DNA of 55,860 bases from NCBI GenBank assembly GCA_964536085.1, contig CAZHWR010000006.1, positions 1 through 55,860 of the forward strand, read 5' to 3'. Below are positions 25,774 to 32,640 of this stretch, piece by piece. Origin of the DNA: CAZHWR01 sp964536085 (lineage in GTDB: Bacteria; Bacillota; Clostridia; Oscillospirales; Ruminococcaceae). Under the pieces are notes generated by a model that was not told the origin of the DNA, did not search any database, and saw only the letters and a list, made by a program, of their open reading frames with translations. The number at the start of each line of letters is the position of its first letter. The first letter of the stretch is position 1. The translations under genes were made by a program, and so were the position numbers.

Positions 25774-26058
25774 ATGGCAAAGCAGGAAATGAAGCGTCCT
25801 GAAATGAATTCCGGGCACAAAGATGACAGCATTGTCGGCGTACAGCAGCTTGAGGGCAAGGCAAAGCACGGTAAAAAGAACGTGCGCCCGATAATATCGG
25901 GAACGCATTTTCCCAAACAGAAGGTATATCATTTCGATCCTCATTCACAGCGCCGCAGAGAGGATCCGATATCGGATATTTATCCCGCAATAGACAACGA
26001 TCTGGCGAGGGACAATATCGAGAACGATATCACCGCCGCGGATTTACAGGATTTGTAA
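25774..26058 (+). CDS. Uncharacterised 94-aa soluble protein
   Basis: The ATG at 25774 sits 8 nt after the strong AGGAGGG (25759-25765); the in-frame GTG at 25765 overlaps that site and is a poorer choice. The product has a basic, lysine-rich first half (MAKQEMKRPEMNSGHK) and an acidic second half ending ITAADLQDL, with GTHFPKQKVYHFDPHSQRR between. It has no signal peptide, no membrane segment and no recognised domain. It stands alone between tRNA-Val and the sirtuin, with a weak hairpin (GCCGTTCTTTTAAGGGCGG) and T-run after it. Coding is supported by the ribosome binding site and consistent codon use. Confidence 0.75.
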   Translation: MAKQEMKRPEMNSGHKDDSIVGVQQLEGKAKHGKKNVRPIISGTHFPKQKVYHFDPHSQRRREDPISDIYPAIDNDLARDNIENDITAADLQDL

Positions 26059-26092
26059 CAATGCCGTTCTTTTAAGGGCGGTTTTTTGCTGT

Positions 26093-26121
26093 TTGACTTT
26101 TCACCGCAAAAGGGGTATGTT
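26093..26121 (+). promoter_or_regulatory. Candidate promoter of the sirtuin gene
   Basis: TTGACT (26093-26098) and TATGTT (26116-26121) with a 17-bp spacer, 37 bp before the start codon. Confidence 0.5.
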
Positions 26122-26157
26122 TTTATATAAAGCGACAGAAAGTTTGGGGATGATAGC

Positions 26158-26880
26158 ATGCAGGATAAAATATCGCTTTTACAGGACGTTATAAACAGGT
26201 GCAAAAGAGCTGTGTTTTTCGGTGGAGCAGGTGTTTCAACCGAGAGCGGAATACCCGACTTCCGTTCTACCGACGGGCTTTACAACCAAAAATACGACGT
26301 TCCGCCCGAAGTCATACTTTCGCACAGCTTTTTTTGCGATAACACGAGCGAATTTTTCAGATTTTATAAAGACAAGATGCTCTGTCTTGACGCCAAACCG
26401 AACGCGGCGCATAAAAAGCTCGCGGAGCTTGAAAAAGCGGGAAAGCTTTCGTGCGTCATAACACAGAATATCGACGGTCTTCATCAGAAAGCGGGGAGCG
26501 AAAGGGTTTACGAGCTTCACGGCAGCATACACCGCAATTATTGCGACCGCTGCGGAAAGTTTTACGGTGTTGACGCCGTGCTGGAAGCTGATGATGTTCC
26601 TCGCTGCGACTGTGGCGGAGTGATAAAGCCCGACGTTGTGCTGTATGAAGAACCGCTTGACGACAAAACCATGGAGGGCGCTGTTAAGGCTATAAACCAA
26701 GCGGACGCGCTTATTATCGCCGGGACGTCGCTTACGGTTTATCCTGCGGCGGGGCTTATACGGTATTTTCGCGGGGATAATCTGATTTTGATAAACAGGG
26801 ACGAAACCCAGGCTGACAGTTGGGCGGATATCGTCATAAGGCAAAATGTCGGCGAGGTATTTTCAAAAATAATGGTATAA
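26158..26880 (+). CDS. cobB: Sir2-family NAD-dependent protein deacylase
   Basis: Sirtuins remove acyl groups from lysines using NAD+, for example reactivating acetyl-CoA synthetase. Motifs are GAGVSTESGIPDFRS (23-37), QNIDGLHQKAG (103-113), catalytic His121 in LHGSIH, and a zinc site formed by Cys129, Cys132, Cys150 and Cys152. The C-terminal AGTSLTVYPAAGL completes the NAD-binding fold. At 240 aa it is a typical bacterial class enzyme. The gene is monocistronic between its own promoter and terminator. Confidence 0.95.
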   Translation: MQDKISLLQDVINRCKRAVFFGGAGVSTESGIPDFRSTDGLYNQKYDVPPEVILSHSFFCDNTSEFFRFYKDKMLCLDAKPNAAHKKLAELEKAGKLSCVITQNIDGLHQKAGSERVYELHGSIHRNYCDRCGKFYGVDAVLEADDVPRCDCGGVIKPDVVLYEEPLDDKTMEGAVKAINQADALIIAGTSLTVYPAAGLIRYFRGDNLILINRDETQADSWADIVIRQNVGEVFSKIMV

Positions 26881-26914
26881 AAAATCGGCGGGATTTTCTG
26901 CGCCGATTTTTTAT
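26877..26914 (+). terminator. Terminator after the sirtuin gene
   Basis: AAAATCGGCG (26881-26890) pairs with CGCCGATTTT (26901-26910), followed by TTATT; the hairpin overlaps the region right after the stop codon. Confidence 0.8.
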
Positions 26915-27006
26915 TATTCCCGTAAGGCTCCGCGCACAGCGAAATGAGGAGATAAAACTTTGATATTTTTTGCCGCATAAGAAAATGAAAAATATTACCG
27001 CTTAGA

Positions 27007-27046
27007 ACAAAGGCGCATATCCGTGTTATCGGATATGCGCCTTTGT
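27007..27046 (-). terminator. Terminator of the spoVA operon
   Basis: AAAGGCGCATATCC pairs perfectly with GGATATGCGCCTTT around a short loop; on the minus strand it is followed by GTTCTA, on the plus strand by GTGAATTG. Located 11 bp after the spoVAE stop. Confidence 0.75.
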
Positions 27047-27057
27047 GAATTGTAAAA

Positions 27058-27420
27058 TTATGACTTATCACCGGGCTTGAAGATTAAAGCTATTATGAAT
27101 CCGAATGTTATCGCGGCTGTTATCCCGCCGGCGGTGGAGGATAGCCCGCCCGTGAGTGCTCCCAAAAGCCCCTGAACGCTTACGGTCTGCCGCACTCCGT
27201 CCGCGAGAAGATGACCGAAGCCTGTCAGCGGGACGGTCGCGCCCGCTCCCGCGAAGTCAACAAGCGGCTTGTATATTCCAACCGCACTCAAAACGACCCC
27301 TGCGACGACATATGTGACTAGTATCCTTGCGGGGGTGAGCTTTGTATAGTCGATAAGCACCTGACCTATGGCGCAAAGAATACCGCCTACCAAAAATGCT
27401 TTTAAATATTCCATCAGCAT
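27058..27420 (-). CDS. spoVAE: Stage V sporulation protein AE
   Basis: SpoVA proteins form the inner-membrane channel that imports Ca-dipicolinate into the forespore and releases it at germination. This 120-aa hydrophobic protein has about four membrane helices and the motifs FLVGGILCAIGQ, FAGAGATVPLTGFGH and LSSTAGGITAAITFGF, typical of SpoVAE (SpoVAEb type). Its start overlaps the end of spoVAD by 7 bp, showing tight coupling. It is related in sequence to SpoVAC two genes upstream (shared GAGTxVPxTGF motif). Confidence 0.93.
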   Translation of the reverse strand: MLMEYLKAFLVGGILCAIGQVLIDYTKLTPARILVTYVVAGVVLSAVGIYKPLVDFAGAGATVPLTGFGHLLADGVRQTVSVQGLLGALTGGLSSTAGGITAAITFGFIIALIFKPGDKS

Positions 27421-28442
27421 GTTTTTTTCCCCTTTTCGGTTTTGATGTGCGCAAGATGTGCGATACCGGGAATGGACTGTCCCTGCTGGACGCTTGTGGT
27501 AGACATTAACGCGCCTGTAGCGACGAATAAAACATTTTTAAGCTTGCCTGCGCGCATTTCAGGCAGTATGTGCGAGCAGAGAACTCCCGCCGAACAGCCG
27601 CATCCGGAGCCGCCTGCGTGAACGTCCTGCGTTTCGCGGTCGAACAGCATAAGCCCGCAGTCGTTGTGGTGACCTGAAAGGTCGATTCCGTCCTTTTGCA
27701 GAAGCTCGTATAAAAGCTCGGTGCCGACTAAGCCCAAATCGCCTGTAAAAATCATGTCGTAATCGTCAGGAGAGGTGGAAGTGTCCGAAAGATATGTCTT
27801 TATCGTGTCAGCCGCCGCGGGCGCCATAGCCGCACCCATGTTGTTCGCGTCGGTTATTCCCAGATCTTTTATCTTTCCGGTGCACACAGCTTCGATGTGA
27901 GGTTCGCCGCACTCGTTTGACAGTATGATTGCACCGCTTGCCGTTGCCGTCCACTGCGCGGTAGGAGTTCTTTGTCCGCCGTATTCAAGCGGGAATCTGA
28001 ACTGACGTTCAGAGGAGCAAAAGTGCGACGATGTGACCGACAGTGTTTTGCGTGCGATTCCCGAATCAATAAACAGCGCGGCTATCGAAAGGCCTTCCGC
28101 CATTGTCGAGCATGCGCCGTACAGCCCGTAAAACGGTATTTGGATGTCTCTCAGTCCGTATGCCGAGCCCGAGCACTGGTTTAAAAGGTCTCCCGCGAAC
28201 ATAACGTCGATATCGGGAGAGGAAAGTCCCGCCTTGGTAAAAACCGTCTGGCAGGCTTCGGTTTGCAGTCGGCTCTCCGCTTTTTCCCATGTGTTTTCGC
28301 CCAGAGTGTTGTCGGTGAAAATTTTATCAAACTGTTCTCCGAGCGGTCCTTCGCCCTCTTTTTTGCCGCCGACTGCGGCAAATTCCAGGATTTTTGGCTT
28401 GCTGTTCAGCAAAACTGTGCTTTGCGATAATCTTTTGGGCAT
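27414..28442 (-). CDS. spoVAD: Stage V sporulation protein AD
   Basis: SpoVAD is a soluble thiolase-fold protein on the forespore inner membrane that binds dipicolinic acid during its uptake. The 342-aa product shows the family segments AGDLLNQCSGSAYGLR, YGLYGACSTMAEGLSIAA, MGAAMAPAAADTI and GGSGCGCSAGVLCSHILP. It lies between spoVAC and spoVAE; its ATG overlaps the spoVAC stop codon by one base (TAATG). Confidence 0.95.
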   Translation of the reverse strand: MPKRLSQSTVLLNSKPKILEFAAVGGKKEGEGPLGEQFDKIFTDNTLGENTWEKAESRLQTEACQTVFTKAGLSSPDIDVMFAGDLLNQCSGSAYGLRDIQIPFYGLYGACSTMAEGLSIAALFIDSGIARKTLSVTSSHFCSSERQFRFPLEYGGQRTPTAQWTATASGAIILSNECGEPHIEAVCTGKIKDLGITDANNMGAAMAPAAADTIKTYLSDTSTSPDDYDMIFTGDLGLVGTELLYELLQKDGIDLSGHHNDCGLMLFDRETQDVHAGGSGCGCSAGVLCSHILPEMRAGKLKNVLFVATGALMSTTSVQQGQSIPGIAHLAHIKTEKGKKTC

Positions 28443-28897
28443 TATATTATCCCTCCGAACAGTGTGTAAATATACAGTATTATTCCGTACAGCACCGAAG
28501 CCAAAACTCCGTAAACAATAACAGGTCCCGCGATGATAAACATCTTTGCTCCAAGCCCCAAAACATAGCCTTCAGCTTTAAATTCGAGCGCGGGAGAAAC
28601 AACCGCATTAGCAAATCCTGTTATCGGAACGAGTGTTCCCGCGCCTGCGTGCTTTGCAATGTTGTCATATACCTTAAGCCCCGTCAAAAGCGCACTCAAA
28701 AAAACGAGAGTTATTGAGGTCAGCGCGGACGCATCGGTTTCTGCGATAGATAAAGACATATAAAGGTTTGTCAGCGCCTGACCTATAACGCAGATGAGCC
28801 CTCCTGTTAAAAAGGCGCAGGGTATGGTTTTATAGCTTTTGGTGCCCGGTGAAGCCTTTTTGTTCATTTGGGCGTATTCATAGGTTGAAACATTCAT
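28442..28897 (-). CDS. spoVAC: Stage V sporulation protein AC
   Basis: SpoVAC is a multi-span membrane protein, reported to act as a mechanosensitive channel component for dipicolinate release in germination. The 151-aa product has four or five helices, the FLTGGLICVIGQ motif and the HAGAGTLVPITGFANA motif. It is first in a three-gene spoVAC-AD-AE operon, the reduced clostridial form lacking spoVAA, AB and AF, and is preceded by a sigma-G-like promoter. Confidence 0.94.
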   Translation of the reverse strand: MNVSTYEYAQMNKKASPGTKSYKTIPCAFLTGGLICVIGQALTNLYMSLSIAETDASALTSITLVFLSALLTGLKVYDNIAKHAGAGTLVPITGFANAVVSPALEFKAEGYVLGLGAKMFIIAGPVIVYGVLASVLYGIILYIYTLFGGII

Positions 28898-28919
28898 AAG
28901 CTTTTCTCCTTTTATTTTT

Positions 28920-28949
28920 TAGTCTTCGCGTTCAAAAAAGTTTTATTCA
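28920..28949 (-). promoter_or_regulatory. Putative sigma-G promoter of the spoVA operon
   Basis: On the minus strand TGAATA (28944-28949) and AAGACTA (28920-28926) are separated by 17 bp, close to the sigma-G pattern TGAATA and CATACTA, 23 bp upstream of the spoVAC start; AAAGGAG is the ribosome binding site. In Bacillus subtilis spoVA is sigma-G dependent. Assignment by pattern matching only. Confidence 0.5.
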
Positions 28950-28951
28950 TA

Positions 28952-28980
28952 TTGAAATTGCGCCGATAGTCTGATATAAT
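28952..28980 (+). promoter_or_regulatory. Sigma-A promoter of purA
   Basis: TTGAAA (28952-28957) and TATAAT (28975-28980) with a 17-bp spacer, divergent from the spoVA promoter and abutting its -35 element. About 75 nt of leader precede purA; no riboswitch is apparent. Confidence 0.75.
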
Positions 28981-29062
28981 AGCTTTGTCGGGCGCTTTGC
29001 TGCAATAAAGCAGGCTGTGACGTTCCGATAATTGTTTTGGATATAAATAAGGAGGTTGTTTC

Positions 29063-30337
29063 ATGCCGGCAAAGGTTGTAGTGGGCGTACAGTGGGGCGA
29101 CGAAGGAAAAGGAAAAATCATAGATATTTTGGCGTCGCGGGCCGACGTTGTAATCCGTTCGCAGGGCGGCAACAATGCAGGTCACACTGTTGAAAGCGCA
29201 GGGGAGGTTTACAAGCTTCACCTTATCCCGTCGGGAATTTTGTATAAAGACACGCTCTGCCTTATCGGCTGCGGCGTGGTTGTTGACCCGAAGGTGCTTT
29301 TGGGCGAAATCGAGGGCTTGCAGTCGCGCGGGATAACCTGTGAAAATCTGCGTATCGACCCGAGAGCGCATGTTATAATGCCGTGGCATATCGAGCTTGA
29401 CGGTCTTTCCGAAAAGCTGCGCGGGGGAGCCGAAATAGGTACGACAAGGCGCGGAATCGGTCCGTGCTATATGGACAAGGCCGAGCGCAGCGGAATAAGA
29501 ATATACGATTTGGTTCATCCGGAGATATTAAAGGAAAAGGCTTCGCTTGCAGGTAAAATCAAAAATGATATCATTACTAAGGTGTACGGCGAACAGCCGC
29601 TCGATATCGACGCGGTTATCAATGAGTACACTGAATACGGTAAACGCCTTGCAAAATATGTGGCGGACGCTTCCGTTTTAACATATGAGGCGGTAAAGGC
29701 GAATAAACAGGTGCTGTTTGAGGGCGCGCAGGGAACGCTTTTGGATATTGATATGGGAACGTATCCTTTTGTAACGTCGTCTCATCCGGTTTCGGGCGGC
29801 GTGTGCGTAGGTTCGGGAGTCGGTCCGACTGTTATCGACGAAGTTATCGGCGTTGCAAAAGCGTATACGACGCGCGTCGGAAAAGGTCCATTCCCGACCG
29901 AGCTTTTCGATGAAACGGGCGATACTATAAGAAACCGCGGCAACGAGTTCGGAACCACTACCGGCCGTCCGAGAAGGACGGGCTGGTTCGACGCGGTCAT
30001 CCTGCGCCACGCAGTCAGAGTCAACGGTCTCACTGGGCTGGCGATTAATAAGCTGGATACGTTGAGCAACATTGGAACGTTAAAAATCTGCGTTGCATAT
30101 AAGAAAAAGGACGGTACGGTCCTGCGGGATTATCCGGCCTCGCTTGAAGAGCTTGCCGAGTGCGAGCCTGTTTACGAAGAAGTCGAAGGCTTTACGGGCG
30201 ATCTTTCAAAGGTAAAATCCTTTGACGAGCTTCCTGAGGTTTGCAAAAGATATATTGCAAAGCTCGAAGAGGTCTGCGAGTGCCCTGTTAAAATGGTCGG
30301 AGTAGGTCCCGCAAGAGATCAGAACTTAGAAAGATAG
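29063..30337 (+). CDS. purA: Adenylosuccinate synthetase
   Basis: PurA joins IMP and aspartate using GTP, the first committed step from IMP to AMP. The GTP-binding P-loop GVQWGDEGKGKIID (8-21) with catalytic Asp, QGGNNAGHTV, GTTRRGIGPCYMDKAER, FEGAQGTLLDIDMGTYPFVTSS and TGRPRRTGWFDA are all present in 424 aa. A consensus AGGAGG precedes the ATG. The gene is monocistronic with a strong terminator. Confidence 0.97.
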   Translation: MPAKVVVGVQWGDEGKGKIIDILASRADVVIRSQGGNNAGHTVESAGEVYKLHLIPSGILYKDTLCLIGCGVVVDPKVLLGEIEGLQSRGITCENLRIDPRAHVIMPWHIELDGLSEKLRGGAEIGTTRRGIGPCYMDKAERSGIRIYDLVHPEILKEKASLAGKIKNDIITKVYGEQPLDIDAVINEYTEYGKRLAKYVADASVLTYEAVKANKQVLFEGAQGTLLDIDMGTYPFVTSSHPVSGGVCVGSGVGPTVIDEVIGVAKAYTTRVGKGPFPTELFDETGDTIRNRGNEFGTTTGRPRRTGWFDAVILRHAVRVNGLTGLAINKLDTLSNIGTLKICVAYKKKDGTVLRDYPASLEELAECEPVYEEVEGFTGDLSKVKSFDELPEVCKRYIAKLEEVCECPVKMVGVGPARDQNLER

Positions 30338-30367
30338 TATGGTCTGAAAGAAGTAATTTATGAGTTA

Positions 30368-30407
30368 AAAAAAGCGTATTGATTCAAAAGAATCAATACG
30401 CTTTTTT
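30368..30407. terminator. Bidirectional terminator between purA and the permease gene
   Basis: AAAAAAGCGTATTGATTC pairs with GAATCAATACGCTTTTTT, a perfect stem with A-run and T-run on either side. It serves the convergent genes on both strands. Confidence 0.9.
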
Positions 30408-30417
30408 ATTTTGCAGA

Positions 30418-31623
30418 TTATTTGTCAAAATCCGGCTTACCGGATCCTTTGTATTTGTCCGCCTCAACAGGCAGGTTCTTTTTTTGCAGCCGCGAGTCGA
30501 TAAATGCAGTGAAAAATGTGTATATTACTGCAAATACCGGGACTCCGATAAACATTCCCAAAACTCCGAACAGCCCGCCTCCGACGAGGATGGCAAATAT
30601 CACCCAAAACGCCGAAAGCCCTGTGGAGTCGCCTAAAATTTTCGGACCTATAAGATTGCCGTCCACCTGCTGGAGGATTATAACAAAGATTATAAAAATC
30701 AGCGATTTTATCGGCGATTCGAGCAGAATGATAAACGCGCTCGGTATAGCTCCGAAAAACGGACCGAAAAACGGTATAATATTTGTTACGCCTACAAGTA
30801 CTGAAACGAGCGGGGTGTAAGGGATTCCGAATATCGAGCAGACAATAAAGCAGATAACGCCGATTATAAAGGAATCGAGGATTTTCCCGGAAATAAAACC
30901 TCCGAACGTTTTGTCTGTGACCTTAGCGGCGTTAAAAAGCCTTTTGCAGAAGCTTTTGTTGAAAAGTGCGTAGCAGACGCGCTTGAACTGCGAAGCGAAA
31001 ATTTCTTTGCTGTATAAAACATATATCGAAACGACTATTCCGACAAAGAAATTGATGACCGAAGAGGCAAACTGCCATACGCCCGACGCCATTGAGCCGG
31101 CGAATTTTGCAAGCTGCGGGGTTATGTCGGCAAGCATGGGAGTGATATAATCAAACAGCGAGTTTGCGTATTGTAAAAGGTCGGGATATGCCTTTAAAAG
31201 ATTGTCGATAAAAGCCTGCGAGGTGGTGATATAGTTTGGGATGTTGCTCGCCATGACCGCAATACTTGCAAACAGCTGTGGGATAACTAACCATATCAGT
31301 GCGGCTATGATTGCCAGCGCTAAAAAAATAGTTGTAAAGACTCCGAGCGCGCGCGAGACTTTTTTTGGATTTTTTATGTTGTGTGATTTGGAAAACAGGG
31401 GGGAAAAGCATTTATTTTCAAAAAAACGCAGGACAGGATTTAAAATATATGCCAGCACAAAGCCTAAAATAATAGGCGAAAGTATCCCGAGTATTGTGGA
31501 TACGATCCCGGTAAACCAGGAAAAATTTTCCAAAAACATATAAAACAATATGCTTGCGGCTATTACTAAAAACAGCATTATACCCAAGCTCAGATGTTTT
31601 TTGTCGATCGGCGGCTTCATCAA
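30418..31623 (-). CDS. AI-2E family (PerM-like) membrane transporter
   Basis: A 401-aa integral membrane protein with about eight helices. The first three helices and a loop are followed by the conserved FVVSIYVLYSKE-like segment, then the PNIIPFFGPFFGAIPSAFI motif (here GVTNIIPFFGPFFGAIP) and DGNLIGPKILGDSTGLS near the C-terminus, which define the family (TqsA, YdiK, YtvI). Members export autoinducer-2, sodium or other solutes or have unknown substrates; this one cannot be assigned. Its 3' end lies 11 bp from the shared terminator with purA. Confidence 0.9.
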   Translation of the reverse strand: MMKPPIDKKHLSLGIMLFLVIAASILFYMFLENFSWFTGIVSTILGILSPIILGFVLAYILNPVLRFFENKCFSPLFSKSHNIKNPKKVSRALGVFTTIFLALAIIAALIWLVIPQLFASIAVMASNIPNYITTSQAFIDNLLKAYPDLLQYANSLFDYITPMLADITPQLAKFAGSMASGVWQFASSVINFFVGIVVSIYVLYSKEIFASQFKRVCYALFNKSFCKRLFNAAKVTDKTFGGFISGKILDSFIIGVICFIVCSIFGIPYTPLVSVLVGVTNIIPFFGPFFGAIPSAFIILLESPIKSLIFIIFVIILQQVDGNLIGPKILGDSTGLSAFWVIFAILVGGGLFGVLGMFIGVPVFAVIYTFFTAFIDSRLQKKNLPVEADKYKGSGKPDFDK

Positions 31624-31727
31624 AGCACCTCCTGAAATTTGCAGACAACACGTATATATATTATGACAATAGTATATAGCAAATTCAGGGAAAAAGCCAT
31701 ATTTTTTTATGTATTCGGCAAAAAAAG

Positions 31728-32252
31728 TTACGATTTGAAGTCAGAAAATGAGCATTCTAAATTTAAATCGGGCATCGAAAGGGATACTATAGCGCCGGTG
31801 TCGCTGTCCAGAGTGACAGAATATTTGCCTTCGTCAATCTTTCCCTCTATCACGATTTGACCGTCGTTTTGCGAAACAGAAGCTCCGCTTTGCTCGGCGG
31901 CGCTGTTTATCGCAGAGAACACGGCGCTTGCAAGTGCTTTCGCAGTAGCGGTGTTTTTGGGGATTGTAAAGGATATTCCGTAATAAGAAACCCTTGTGTC
32001 GGTGCCGTCGAACGAAAACTGCATACCGTTTAATTGTTCAGGACTGTTTATTGTCAGAGTGATGTTATCTGCCGCGGATCTGGCAATTTCAGCCGTAACA
32101 GAAAGGTCGCCGTAGGTGATATCGGCCGTTGCGGAAAAGCTCTGCGGGACACCCGCGCCGGATTCAGCTTTTTCAGTGGATTTGCCTGAACAGCAGCACA
32201 GCATAAAAAGCATGACGACTGATAAAGCGCAGGATAAGATTGTTTTTTTCAT
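31728..32252 (-). CDS. Lipoprotein of unknown function
   Basis: The signal peptide MKKTILSCALSVVMLFMLCC runs into a run of three cysteines at 19-21 followed by SGKSTEKAESG, a lipoprotein N-terminus. The remaining ~150 residues look like a beta-rich domain: alternating hydrophobic stretches such as SATADITYGDLSVTAEI, NITLTINSPEQL and YSVTLDSDTGAIVSLSM. It has the feel of a lipid- or ligand-binding beta sandwich, but no family is recognised. The gene stands alone, divergent from the P-type ATPase region. Confidence 0.8.
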   Translation of the reverse strand: MKKTILSCALSVVMLFMLCCCSGKSTEKAESGAGVPQSFSATADITYGDLSVTAEIARSAADNITLTINSPEQLNGMQFSFDGTDTRVSYYGISFTIPKNTATAKALASAVFSAINSAAEQSGASVSQNDGQIVIEGKIDEGKYSVTLDSDTGAIVSLSMPDLNLECSFSDFKS

Positions 32253-32500
32253 AAAAGCACCGTCCTATTGTGTCAGGTTAATTATACCGCGGATTTGCTT
32301 TCAGCGCGGCAGCTTGCGCATCTGAAAGCAAGACGGATCCATTTAAATAAATATGACCGTGTCAGCGGCGATATTCTGCTTCCTGGTGCAAATGCTCAAA
32401 AAAGCTTTAATTCTTATATTTGAGCGTATCGTGACGGAAAAAACGCTTCCGGTAGCGATTTTTGGCTTGCAAAATTTAGTCTGCACCATGGGCATCAGCC
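32253..32500. other. Intergenic stretch with a perfect inverted repeat
   Basis: This gap has no convincing gene. TTGCTTTCAG (32295-32304) and CTGAAAGCAA (32322-32331) form a perfect 10-bp inverted repeat 43-79 bp upstream of the lipoprotein start, with a TATAAT-like hexamer on the minus strand between it and the gene, so it could be an operator or an RNA hairpin. A 57-codon frame (32353-32526) lacks a ribosome binding site and overlaps the next promoter; it is not called. Confidence 0.35.
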
Positions 32501-32529
32501 TTGTCATACCGCTGAAAATGTGGTAAAAT
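32501..32529 (+). promoter_or_regulatory. Promoter of the P-type ATPase gene
   Basis: TTGTCA (32501-32506) and TAAAAT (32524-32529) with a 17-bp spacer and a TG dinucleotide before the -10. A leader of about 105 nt follows, containing a small AAGGC/GCCTT hairpin next to the start region. Confidence 0.55.
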
Positions 32530-32640
32530 TATATATTACAGTTTTGTTTAAACGAAATTTGCCGTTTGGCGGCTGCTGTAAAGATAGAGGAAATATTATA
32601 AAGAAAGGCTGCCTTTTAACAAAAAGGCGTGGTGTTCAAA

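Noticed and set aside
32353..32526. 57-codon ORF between the lipoprotein and the P-type ATPase
   Set aside because: No ribosome binding site, and its end overlaps a good promoter; the hydrophobic product is not recognised.
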